Below, one piece after another: positions 1 to 5,925 of a DNA stretch of 8,379 nt (the stretch's first letter is position 1; each line of letters begins with the position of its first letter). Under the pieces are notes generated by a model that saw only the letters and a program-made list of their open reading frames with translations, was not told the origin of the DNA and ran no database searches. The translations under genes and the position numbers were made by a program. Origin of the DNA: Pseudomonadota bacterium (lineage in GTDB: Bacteria; Myxococcota; Myxococcia; Myxococcales; Anaeromyxobacteraceae); assembly GCA_023419875.1 (NCBI GenBank), contig JAEZXM010000063.1, positions 1 through 8,379 on the forward strand, given 5' to 3'.

Positions 1-208
1 ACTCCAGCCTGCGTCCGTGGGCCTCCGCGCGCTCCAGCAGGCCGAGGAGCTCGGAGCTCGGCTCGCGCGAGCGATCGCCACGACGCGCCGCACGGTGAAG
101 CGAGGAGAGCGCCTGCGCGAACCCGACGTCCTCGGTCGCGCCCCGGCGCGCCAGGATCGCGTCCAGCCGGCGCATCCGCTCCTTCAGGTCCTTGAACGCC
201 TCGTTCAT
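1..208 (-). CDS. Hypothetical charged helical protein, 3' end beyond the window
   Basis: I do not recognise this protein. The frame is open from an ATG at 208 to the left edge, giving the first 69 residues (start MNEAFKDLKERMRRLDAIL). The visible part is rich in Arg, Glu, Ala and Leu, with spacing that suggests amphipathic helices or a short coiled coil; no signal peptide or membrane segment is seen. Its ATG overlaps the stop codon of the gene before it (bases 205-208 read ATGA on the minus strand), so the two are probably translationally coupled and functionally linked. No function can be given. Confidence rests on the coupling and on coding-like composition over a short stretch. Confidence 0.6.
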   Translation of the reverse strand, partial: MNEAFKDLKERMRRLDAILARRGATEDVGFAQALSSLHRAARRGDRSREPSSELLGLLERAEAHGRRLE

Positions 209-489
209 TTCTTCTTGGCCTTTCTCGCGGCGGCGGCCCGGGGGCGCTCGGGCGCGTAGCGGCCCGAGACCGGATCCAGCGCGAACGCCGGGAGATTCTC
301 GAGGCGCTCGTCGTGCGTTCTGGGGTCTGGGGCGAGGAACCGTTCCACCGCGGTCAGCCGGAGCTTGGCCGCCTCGCGGCGCTCGCCCTCGACGAAGAAG
401 ACGTGGATCGCGGTCGGTTCGAGGGCGACCACCCGGCCGATGCCGAGGGTCGAGTGTCGAACCACCATTCCCTGCCTGAATTCGCTCAT
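205..489 (-). CDS. Small protein with Tudor/SH3-like (DUF3553-type) N-terminus
   Basis: Encodes 94 residues. Residues 5-35 follow the pattern G-x-V-V-x-H-x-x-x-G-x-G-x-V, then a hydrophobic strand and V-F-F-V-E-G. This is the look of the small beta-barrel modules found in DUF3553-type proteins and at the C-terminus of UvrD/PcrA helicases, which bind nucleic acid or RNA polymerase. That link is a by-eye resemblance. The C-terminus is Ala/Arg/Lys-rich and ends in KAKKK, which would suit nucleic-acid contact. The start at 489 is chosen because GGAGG lies 8 bases upstream on the minus strand; the reading frame continues further upstream but without homology-like sequence. The stop overlaps the next gene's ATG. 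It diverges from the cold shock gene across a 270-base spacer. Function unproven. Confidence 0.7.
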   Translation of the reverse strand: MSEFRQGMVVRHSTLGIGRVVALEPTAIHVFFVEGERREAAKLRLTAVERFLAPDPRTHDERLENLPAFALDPVSGRYAPERPRAAAARKAKKK

Positions 490-584
490 CGCGTGCCTCC
501 GTTCGCGGAGGGCGACCGCTCGAATGAACGGAGGTCGGCGCGAGTGCATGGAACATACCCCACGGGGCTCACGGAAGAAACGCC

Positions 585-619
585 CGCACGGGGCGGCGAC
601 TCCGCGCACGGGGCGGCGA
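585..619 (+). repeat. Direct repeat, two 15-base copies 20 bases apart
   Basis: CGCACGGGGCGGCGA occurs at 585-599 and again exactly at 605-619. A partial echo (CACGGGG) lies just upstream near 561-567. The repeat sits in the spacer between the divergent small-protein operon and the cold shock gene, so a tandem protein-binding site is possible, but in DNA this GC-rich chance duplication cannot be excluded. Confidence 0.5.
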
Positions 620-682
620 GCACCTTGCGTCTTTCTTGGGCAATGGACTCGACTCCGGCGCCGGAACCGGTTACACGTCGCG

Positions 683-700
683 CGCGCTCCGAAGAGCGCG
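683..700 (+). other. Small perfect hairpin in the cold-shock leader
   Basis: CGCGCTC at 683-689 pairs perfectly with GAGCGCG at 694-700 around a CGAA loop (a GNRA-like four-base loop of the stable kind). It lies 60 bases upstream of the cold shock start codon with no following T run, so it is not a classic terminator. It could be part of a temperature-responsive leader; function is inferred only. Confidence 0.4.
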
Positions 701-759
701 GCAGCATCGCGAGGCACTCTTTGCCCCGCGTTCACGACAAGAAAAGAGCAGATCAGCAC

Positions 760-966
760 ATGGCAACTGGCACAGTGAAGTGGTTCAACGACGCGAAGGG
801 CTTCGGCTTCATCACGCAGAGCGACGGCGGCGAAGACGTCTTCTGCCATCACACGGCGATCCAGACGGACGGCTTCCGTTCGCTCGCGGAGGGCCAGAAG
901 GTGGAGTTCGACGTCGCGCGCGGGCCGAAGGGCCTGCAGGCGCAGAACGTCCGGCCGATCTCCTGA
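760..966 (+). CDS. Cold shock protein, CspA family
   Basis: A single cold shock domain of 68 residues, the normal family length. Proteins of this family are cytoplasmic single-stranded nucleic-acid-binding RNA chaperones. It starts MATGTVKWFNDAKGFGFI: the K-W-F-N strand is followed by RNP1 (KGFGFI, residues 13-18) and the RNP2 region at 27-31 (DVFCHH). In most family members RNP2 reads VFVHF; here Val is Cys and the last aromatic is His, so one of the stacking aromatics is changed. The start at 760 gives the canonical N-terminus; the ribosome site is weak (GAAAAGAG about 12 bases upstream). It stands alone, with a terminator-like hairpin 27 bases after the stop, and is convergent with the response regulator gene. 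Confidence 0.96.
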   Translation: MATGTVKWFNDAKGFGFITQSDGGEDVFCHHTAIQTDGFRSLAEGQKVEFDVARGPKGLQAQNVRPIS

Positions 967-992
967 GCCGCGACGGAGCGTGATGCACCGGG

Positions 993-1017
993 CGCCCGGC
1001 CTCTTCGAGGTCGGGCG
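993..1017 (+). terminator. Rho-independent-type terminator after the cold shock gene
   Basis: CGCCCG-G-CCTC (993-1003) pairs with GAGG-T-CGGGCG (1007-1017) around a TTC loop, making an 11-bp stem with one G-T wobble. Only a short T-poor tail (TTCGAGCTT) follows, so it is a hairpin with a weak U tract, common in GC-rich genomes. It lies between convergent genes, 26 bases past the cold shock stop, and may also stop transcription from the response regulator side. Confidence 0.65.
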
Positions 1018-1051
1018 TTCGAGCTTCCGGGTTCCTGCCCGCCGCCGGGTC

Positions 1052-1435
1052 TCACCGGCGCGCGCGGACGGCGCGCGCGGCGGCGAGCGCGTCCATCAGG
1101 GCGACCGGATCGATCGGCTTGCCGAGCTTCGCGTCCGCCCCCCCGCCCTTCTCCTGCAGGAGGCGGGAGCACCCCGACATCGCGACCACCGGCACGCTTC
1201 GCCAGCGGGGGTTCGCCCGCACGACCGCCAGCAGCTCGTCGCCCGAGCGTCCGGGCATGTCGAGGTCCGTCAGGATCGCGTCGGGGAGCGGCTCGTCCCC
1301 CAGGCATTCGATCGCGCCGTCGGCGCTCGCGGCGAGGGCGACCGCCAGTCCCTTGGCCTCGAGCAGCGCACCGAGCGCAAGGAGCGCCGCCGGGTCGTCG
1401 TCCACCACCAGTACGAGCCGGCGAGATTGTTCCAT
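1052..1435 (-). CDS. Single-domain response regulator (receiver domain only)
   Basis: A stand-alone CheY-like receiver of 127 residues with no output domain. The key residues are present: acidic cluster DDD at 12-14, phospho-acceptor Asp57 in ILTDLDMPG, switch Ser87 in AMSG, and Lys106 in GKPID. It is therefore probably phosphorylated by a histidine kinase encoded elsewhere and acts through protein-protein contact. No kinase is adjacent. The ATG at 1435 is taken as start; a GTG at 1441 (two codons earlier) is equally possible, and the Shine-Dalgarno match is poor for both. It is divergent from the alpha/beta hydrolase gene across about 175 bases. The genes' division of labour is unknown. Confidence 0.93.
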   Translation of the reverse strand: MEQSRRLVLVVDDDPAALLALGALLEAKGLAVALAASADGAIECLGDEPLPDAILTDLDMPGRSGDELLAVVRANPRWRSVPVVAMSGCSRLLQEKGGGADAKLGKPIDPVALMDALAAARAVRARR

Positions 1436-1610
1436 CCGCACCCAAGCTAGTCATGGCGATCCCGCGTGGGCACGCCCGCGCCATGTCCCCACGCCGGGCG
1501 GTCGCATGGACGGCCCCGCGCAGCGGGTCGTGCGGAACGGACGCCCCGTCCGTCGGGGCCCCGTTCGAAGCCGCTTGGCGTCGGAGGCGGAGGGGCAGGA
1601 TGACCTCGAG

Positions 1611-2528
1611 ATGCTCGACGTTCACCGACTCTCCCTCCACGGCCACGAGGTCGCCTACCGGCTCGCGGGCGACGGCCAGACGCTGCTGCTCATCCACGGG
1701 ATGGCCGGGGACTCGCGGACCTGGCTCGAGGCGATGCGCCGCCTCGCGCCGCGCTACCGCGTGCTTGCGCCGGACCTGCCCGGACACGGCGCGTCCGCGA
1801 AGACCGCGGGGGACTACTCGCTCGGCGCGCACGCCAACGTGTTGCGGGACCTGCTCCAGGCGCTCGGCATCGAGCGCGCGACGCTGGTCGGGCACTCGCT
1901 CGGCGGCGGGATCGCGCTCCAGCTCACGTACCAGTTCCCGGAGCTGTGCGAGCGTATGGTGCTCGTGGCGAGCGGCGGGCTCGGGCGCGACGTGAGCCCC
2001 ATCCTCCGCGCGCTCTCGATGCCCGGCGCCGAGATGGTCCTGGCGCTCGCGTTCCCGTCCTTCCTGCTGCGGCGGGGGGAGGCGGTGCGCGCGTGGCTCC
2101 ACGCCCGCGGGATCCGCGCGCCCGGGCTGACCGAGCGGTGGAACGCGTACGCCTCGCTCGCCGACGCGGGGACGCGGCGCGCGTTCGTGCGGGAGCTGCG
2201 CGCGGTCGTGGACCACGGCGGCCAGGTGGTGAGCGCGCGCGACCGGCTCTACCTCGCGCGGCACCCGACGCTCATCGTGTGGGGCGCCCGCGACTCGATG
2301 ATCCCCGTCGCGCACGCGCACGCGGCGCACGAGGCGATCCACGGCAGCCGCCTCGAGGTCTTCGCCGACGTCGAGCACTTCCCGCACGTCGAGCTCCCGG
2401 ACCGCTTCGCCGAGGTGCTCGCGGGTTTCGTCGAGTCCACCGCTCCGGGGCGGGAGCCGGAGGAGGCCGGTCTCGTTCGGGGCACCCCTCCCGGGTCCGC
2501 CACGCCGCGCGCGGAAGGAGTTCACTGA
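1611..2528 (+). CDS. Alpha/beta-fold hydrolase
   Basis: Encodes about 305 residues of the alpha/beta-hydrolase superfamily; the substrate cannot be read from sequence. It begins MLDVHRLSLHGHEVAYR, has the oxyanion motif HGMAG (29-33), the D-LPGHG-S stretch (55-62), the nucleophile elbow GHSLGG with Ser96, the acid Asp228 in WGARD, and catalytic His256 in VEHFPH, where the usual Gly before His is Glu. A helical lid lies between about 130 and 200. The last 25 residues are a Pro/Gly/Glu-rich tail. No signal peptide is seen, so it is likely cytoplasmic. The start is chosen by family likeness; GGAGGGG lies somewhat far upstream, and an in-frame ATG at 1506 would only add a non-conserved leader. 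The protease gene begins 19 bases after its stop, so cotranscription is plausible. Confidence 0.9.
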   Translation: MLDVHRLSLHGHEVAYRLAGDGQTLLLIHGMAGDSRTWLEAMRRLAPRYRVLAPDLPGHGASAKTAGDYSLGAHANVLRDLLQALGIERATLVGHSLGGGIALQLTYQFPELCERMVLVASGGLGRDVSPILRALSMPGAEMVLALAFPSFLLRRGEAVRAWLHARGIRAPGLTERWNAYASLADAGTRRAFVRELRAVVDHGGQVVSARDRLYLARHPTLIVWGARDSMIPVAHAHAAHEAIHGSRLEVFADVEHFPHVELPDRFAEVLAGFVESTAPGREPEEAGLVRGTPPGSATPRAEGVH

Positions 2529-2547
2529 GGGCAGAGAGAGGTGCCTC

Positions 2548-4059
2548 ATGCCCGCCGCGCGCTACGTCATCCTCCCCGCGGACAACCGCTTCAACCTCCG
2601 GATGCGCTCGCCCTCGCTCGACCTCTGGCGGGGCGAGTCGGGCGCAGCGATGGCGGGCCTCACGGGCCCGGGGGCAGCGGCTCCGGCGCGGCGAGCGGTG
2701 GCGGACGTGCTCCGGGTGCGCAACGTCGTCTCGCGGATCGGCGACGACGAGGCGCTGCTCGTCACCCTCGACGACGAGGAGCGGCTCGAGCTCCGGCGGA
2801 AGTTCCCGGGCGTCTCGCTGGTCGAGGAGGCCGCCGCCCGGATGGCGCACATGCAGTGGGAGCTCCGGCCCATCGTCGAGAGCGGCATGGCGGGCACCTC
2901 GCGCGCGCGGCAGGAGCTCCGCGTCCGGGTCGTCGATCGGAAGGGCAAGCCGCTCGCGCGGCGCGTCGTGCTCGCGCTCACCGACGTCACCACGCACCCG
3001 CCCACGGGCGCGTCCGCCGAGACCGATGGGAAGGGCGTCGCGCGGTTCCTGCTCCCCGCTCGCAGCCAGGTGCAGCGCGTGATCGTCGAACCGTCGCTGC
3101 GCACCTGGGGGACCTTCTGGTCGAACAACGGGAGGCGCGTCCGCACGCTCGAGCTCGTGTGCAAGGAGGTCGATCCGGCCGCGCTGGACGACGGTCTGCG
3201 CCGGCTGCATCGCCCGGGGACGGCGGGCGAGGGGGAGGGCGTGACGGTGGCGGTGGTGGACGGCGGCGCCACGCACGCGGCGCTCCGGATCGAAGGCGGC
3301 GCGAACCTCTCCGACGCGGGGCCGGCGGACGATCTCTCGGACAACGGGATCGGCCACGGCACGCACGTCGCCGGCATCATCGCGGGGCAGCCGGGGCGGG
3401 GCACGCCCGCGGGGCTCGCGCCCGGCGTGCGGCTGCGCGTCTACCGCGCGTTCGCGAAGAAGGTGACCGTCACCGGGAGCTTCGCGGTCGCGGCGGCGAT
3501 CCGGCGCGCGGTGGACGATGGCGCCGATCTGGTGAACGTGAGCATCACGCTCGACGACCGCGACGTGACGCTCGTCGAGCGCGAGGTCGAGCGGGCGCGC
3601 GCGAAGGGCGCGGTGTGCGTCGCCGCGGCCGGGAACGACGGCGGGCCGGTGCGGTTTCCGGCGCGCCTGCCGGGGGCGATCGGCGTCTCGGCCGTGGGAA
3701 TGCGGACCTGGCCCAGGGGGATCGGCCCGTTCGAGGTGGCCCCGTCGCCCAAGGCGAAGCGGAAGCCGCAGCTCGGCGTCGCGCGCTTCTCCTGCCACGG
3801 GCCGGAGATCGACCTGACCGCGCCGGGCGTCGGCGTGGTCTCGCTCCTGCCCCGCGGCTGGGGCGCGATGGACGGCACCTCGATGGCCGCCCCGGCGATC
3901 ACGGGGCTGCTCGCACGGACGCTCGCCCGCACCCCGGAGATCCTCGGCGCGGCCCGCGATCAGTCCCGCAGCGACGCCATCGTCTCGCTCGCCGTGCGCA
4001 TCGCCACCTCGGTCGGGTTGCCCGCCGGGTGGGAAGGTCATGGCATCCTTCCGGACTGA
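2548..4059 (+). CDS. Subtilisin-type S8 serine protease with I9-like prodomain and Ig-like domain
   Basis: A 503-residue serine endopeptidase. Catalytic residues are all present: Asp238 (VAVVDGG), His270 (GHGTHVAG), oxyanion Asn363 (AAAGND) and Ser445 (DGTSMAAP). Ahead of the catalytic domain, residues 1-100 have the strand-helix-strand-helix-strand rhythm of an I9 prodomain/inhibitor, clearest at 69-94 (ALLVTL, acidic helix, V-S-L-V-E-E). Residues 122-182 (RVRVVDRKGKPL then TDGKGVARF) look like a transthyretin/carboxypeptidase-regulatory or Ig-like beta sandwich. There is no signal peptide or membrane segment, unusual for S8 enzymes and suggesting a cytoplasmic role. GAGAGG sits 6 bases before the ATG. 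The 95-residue gene follows 9 bases later, then the nuclease, so its substrate or partner is probably among them (inference). Confidence 0.95.
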   Translation: MPAARYVILPADNRFNLRMRSPSLDLWRGESGAAMAGLTGPGAAAPARRAVADVLRVRNVVSRIGDDEALLVTLDDEERLELRRKFPGVSLVEEAAARMAHMQWELRPIVESGMAGTSRARQELRVRVVDRKGKPLARRVVLALTDVTTHPPTGASAETDGKGVARFLLPARSQVQRVIVEPSLRTWGTFWSNNGRRVRTLELVCKEVDPAALDDGLRRLHRPGTAGEGEGVTVAVVDGGATHAALRIEGGANLSDAGPADDLSDNGIGHGTHVAGIIAGQPGRGTPAGLAPGVRLRVYRAFAKKVTVTGSFAVAAAIRRAVDDGADLVNVSITLDDRDVTLVEREVERARAKGAVCVAAAGNDGGPVRFPARLPGAIGVSAVGMRTWPRGIGPFEVAPSPKAKRKPQLGVARFSCHGPEIDLTAPGVGVVSLLPRGWGAMDGTSMAAPAITGLLARTLARTPEILGAARDQSRSDAIVSLAVRIATSVGLPAGWEGHGILPD

Positions 4060-4068
4060 GGAGCAACG

Positions 4069-4356
4069 GTGACCGATCGTACGCGCAAGAAGAAGACGGG
4101 CCCTCCGCGGCGGCGGCTCGTGGTCCAGTTCCGGCAAAGGGGCGATCCGAGCCCCGAGCAGACGCAGGCGGTCCACTCGGCGGTGAAGAAGCTCGCCGAC
4201 AAGGCGGCGGTGAAGTCCGAGTTCCCAGGCGCCCTCCAGGTCGAGGTCGCGCCCGAGAGCGAGGCGGAGCTCCGCGAGTCCATCGACCAGGGCGACTGGG
4301 ACGTGAACGTGGAGGGGACCGCCCGGATGCCCCCGAAGCCCATTCCGGAGGAGTGA
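4069..4356 (+). CDS. Small protein resembling the protease prodomain; possible protease inhibitor
   Basis: Encodes 95 residues and matches no family I can name. The N-terminus is strongly basic (residues 4-16), followed by a strand (RRLVVQF), a helix (about 29-50), a strand (ALQVEV, 55-60), an acidic helix (63-72) and a final strand (WDVNVE). Residues 55-87 can be lined up with residues 69-99 of the upstream protease with a two-residue gap, sharing A-L-x-V, two Glu, E-L-R and a closing E-x-x-A-R-M: 11 identities over 31 positions by hand count. The proposal that it is a free-standing I9-like inhibitor or folding chaperone is inference. The GTG start is supported by GAGGAG overlapping the protease stop; the nuclease ATG follows its stop by two bases. 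Confidence 0.85.
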   Translation: MTDRTRKKKTGPPRRRLVVQFRQRGDPSPEQTQAVHSAVKKLADKAAVKSEFPGALQVEVAPESEAELRESIDQGDWDVNVEGTARMPPKPIPEE

Positions 4357-4358
4357 CC

Positions 4359-5306
4359 ATGCCCCCCAGGAAACGCCTCGCGATGCGCTGGGCGGCCGGC
4401 GAGAACGGGTTTCGTGTGCGGTCGTTCGAGATCGAACGCGGCGCCACGATGCAGCGGGTCACGAAGGCGCTGCGCGATCCCGCGGAGTACGACGATCGCG
4501 AGGGATACGAGGAGGACTTCCTCGGGAGGGCCGAGCGCTCCGTGCCGCTGCCGAAGCTGGCCGATGCAGCCGACGCGGCGCCGGTGAAGGGTGGCGGCGT
4601 CGAGCTCAGGTACGAGCACTTCAGCGTGGTGCAGTCGAAGAAGCGCCGCATGTGCTTCTTCAGCGCGTGCAACCTCGACGGCGCGAAGAGCGTGAAGTCG
4701 AAGCGCTCCACCACCTGGCGCTACGACCCGCGCATCGCCACCCAGTACCAGCTCATCGACGAGTGCTACGGCAACGCCGACGACGGGCTCTTCAGCCGCG
4801 GGCACATGACGCGCCGCGAGGATCCGGTCTGGGGGCCGAACAAGGTGTTGGCCGAGGAGGACACCTTCCACGCGACCAACGCCGTGCCGCAGATGCAGGG
4901 GCACAACTCGCCCGTGTGGCTCGGCCTCGAGGACCACGTGCTCCAGAACGCCGACGCGGACGACCAGAAGGTGACCGTCTTCACCGGCCCCGTCCTCGAT
5001 CCCTCGGACCCGGTCCTCTACGGCGTGAAGGTGCCCGTTCAGCTCTGGAAGATCGTCGCCTTCGTCCACCCGACGAAGCGGCGGCTCGCCGCCGTCGCCT
5101 ACCTCGACAGCCAGGCGGAGCACCTGCCCGGCGCCGCGCCTTCGTACGTCTGGGGACAGTTCAAGGGGATGCAGGTGCCGATCGCGCGGGTCGCGAAGCT
5201 GACCGGGCTCCGGTTCCGCAAGCTCGAGGACGCCGACGTCCTCCGCGGCGCGGGAATGAGCTTCTCGCTCTCGGTGAACCGGGTGGACGACGTCATCCTC
5301 TCGTGA
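4359..5306 (+). CDS. DNA/RNA non-specific endonuclease (NUC fold)
   Basis: A 315-residue sugar-non-specific nuclease of the Serratia nuclease/NucA/EndoG type, which cleaves DNA and RNA with a divalent metal. The core starts near residue 84 (LRYEHFSVV, then RRMCFFSACNLDG). The active-site motif is SRGHM (146-150), with His149 as general base; family members usually read DRGH, so the first position is Ser here. The metal-binding Asn is in TNAVPQ (Asn174), and the helix with E-D-H at 191-193 follows. The TGL-F-xL close at 282-289 is also typical. Residues 1-80 are an extension with a basic start and an acidic stretch (D45-F54); no signal peptide is present. The start has GGAGGAG five bases upstream. 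A cytoplasmic nuclease needs control, which the two upstream genes could supply. Confidence 0.93.
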   Translation: MPPRKRLAMRWAAGENGFRVRSFEIERGATMQRVTKALRDPAEYDDREGYEEDFLGRAERSVPLPKLADAADAAPVKGGGVELRYEHFSVVQSKKRRMCFFSACNLDGAKSVKSKRSTTWRYDPRIATQYQLIDECYGNADDGLFSRGHMTRREDPVWGPNKVLAEEDTFHATNAVPQMQGHNSPVWLGLEDHVLQNADADDQKVTVFTGPVLDPSDPVLYGVKVPVQLWKIVAFVHPTKRRLAAVAYLDSQAEHLPGAAPSYVWGQFKGMQVPIARVAKLTGLRFRKLEDADVLRGAGMSFSLSVNRVDDVILS

Positions 5307-5359
5307 TCGGGCTCGGATGGACCCTCGGGCCATGGCTTCGTGCCGGGTATGAGCCATAT

Positions 5360-5388
5360 TTGCGCCATGATGTTATGTGTCCTATATT
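5360..5388 (+). promoter_or_regulatory. Sigma70-type promoter placing transcription start at the GTG of the next gene
   Basis: TTGCGC (5360-5365), 17 bases, then TATATT (5383-5388). The patch 5355-5389 is about 37% GC by count (13 of 35), standing out sharply in this genome. Seven bases after the -10 lies GTG at 5395, and there is no Shine-Dalgarno sequence, so a leaderless message is likely. A small palindrome (TATG-AGC-CATA, 5348-5358) sits just upstream of the -35 and might be an operator; that part is weak. Confidence 0.6.
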
Positions 5389-5394
5389 CCGGGC

Positions 5395-5925
5395 GTGCCC
5401 GGCCCTCTGAGCAAGCAGGCGATCGAGGATGCGTTCCGGACCCTGGACGAGGCGCTCGACCGGGACGTGACGCTCATCGTCGGTGGCGGCACCGCGATGA
5501 TCCTCGCGTACGGCATCTCGATCGCCACCACCGACGTGGACGCATATCCCGCGGGCATGTCGGCCGCCGAGCTCGATCCGTACGTGAAGCGGGTCGCTCG
5601 AAAGAAGGGCCTCGCCCCCGACTGGCTCAACACGTACTACGAGACGTTCGCGTTCGTGTTGCCTCCCGACTACCGGTCCCGCCTGCGAGACGTCTTCGCC
5701 GGCTCGCACCTGCGCGTTCGTTCGCTGGGACCCGAGGACCTCCTCGTCATGAAGTGCTTCGCAGGCCGCGACAAGGACCGCGGCCATGCGCGGGCGCTCC
5801 TGCGCGAGAAGCCCGATCTGGCGATCGTCGAGGGCCGGCTGAACGCCCTCGCCGAGAAGGGTGTCAAGGGCGCGCAGAGCGCGCTCGACTTCTTCGACGA
5901 CCTCCTCGAGGAGACGATGCAGTGA
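5395..5925 (+). CDS. Nucleotidyltransferase, DUF6036-like (toxin-antitoxin-type)
   Basis: Encodes 176 residues. It carries the nucleotidyltransferase signature VGGGTAMILAYG followed by ATTDVDAY (residues 29-51), that is G-G-x-A ... T-x-D-x-D with the two metal-binding Asp at 47 and 49, and a second block DLLVMKCFAGRDKDRGHARALL (115-136) of the kind seen in DUF6036 and AbiEii-like proteins. In those families such enzymes transfer nucleotides and several act as toxins paired with a DNA-binding partner. The start is taken at GTG 5395 because the promoter's -10 lies directly before it; a GTG at 5377 would fall inside that promoter. Its stop TGA overlaps the next gene's GTG (GTGA). Toxin function is inferred from family and context. 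Confidence 0.85.
   Translation: MPGPLSKQAIEDAFRTLDEALDRDVTLIVGGGTAMILAYGISIATTDVDAYPAGMSAAELDPYVKRVARKKGLAPDWLNTYYETFAFVLPPDYRSRLRDVFAGSHLRVRSLGPEDLLVMKCFAGRDKDRGHARALLREKPDLAIVEGRLNALAEKGVKGAQSALDFFDDLLEETMQ

Larger units (their letters stand above)
490..759. other. Divergent spacer and probable cold-shock gene leader
   Basis: No convincing gene occupies this stretch; the open frames across it are continuations of the flanking genes in unlikely frames. It must hold promoters for both the minus-strand small-protein operon and the cold shock gene. I could not pick a convincing -35/-10 pair for either. The cold-shock side contains a 20-base-period direct repeat (585-619) and a 7-bp hairpin (683-700), so it may act as a structured 5' leader, as known for cspA-type mRNAs; that role is inferred. 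Confidence 0.45.

Noticed and set aside
313..759. Longer cold shock protein starting upstream
   Set aside because: The extension is antisense to the small-protein gene and unlike any cold shock family N-terminus; MATGTVKWF is the canonical start.
849..2549. Long minus-strand open frame of 566 codons
   Set aside because: Arg/Gly/Pro-rich without domains; it runs antisense across the cold shock, response regulator and hydrolase genes, which have intact motifs. Typical of high-GC shadow frames.
2272..4176. Minus-strand open frame of 634 codons opposite the protease
   Set aside because: Low-complexity Arg/Ala/His-rich sequence, antisense to a gene with all catalytic residues.
2541..4358. Apparent N-terminal extension that would make a 921-residue nuclease
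   Set aside because: This part is the wrong frame of the protease and small-protein genes and is Arg/Gly-rich. The nuclease has its own ATG at 4359 with an ideal ribosome site.
5307..5335. Possible terminator hairpin after the nuclease gene (arms 5310-5316 and 5325-5331)
   Set aside because: Only 7 bp with two wobbles and no T run; too weak to call.
4038..5357. Minus-strand open frame of 439 codons opposite the nuclease
   Set aside because: No recognisable domain, His/Arg/Val-rich, antisense to a well-supported gene.
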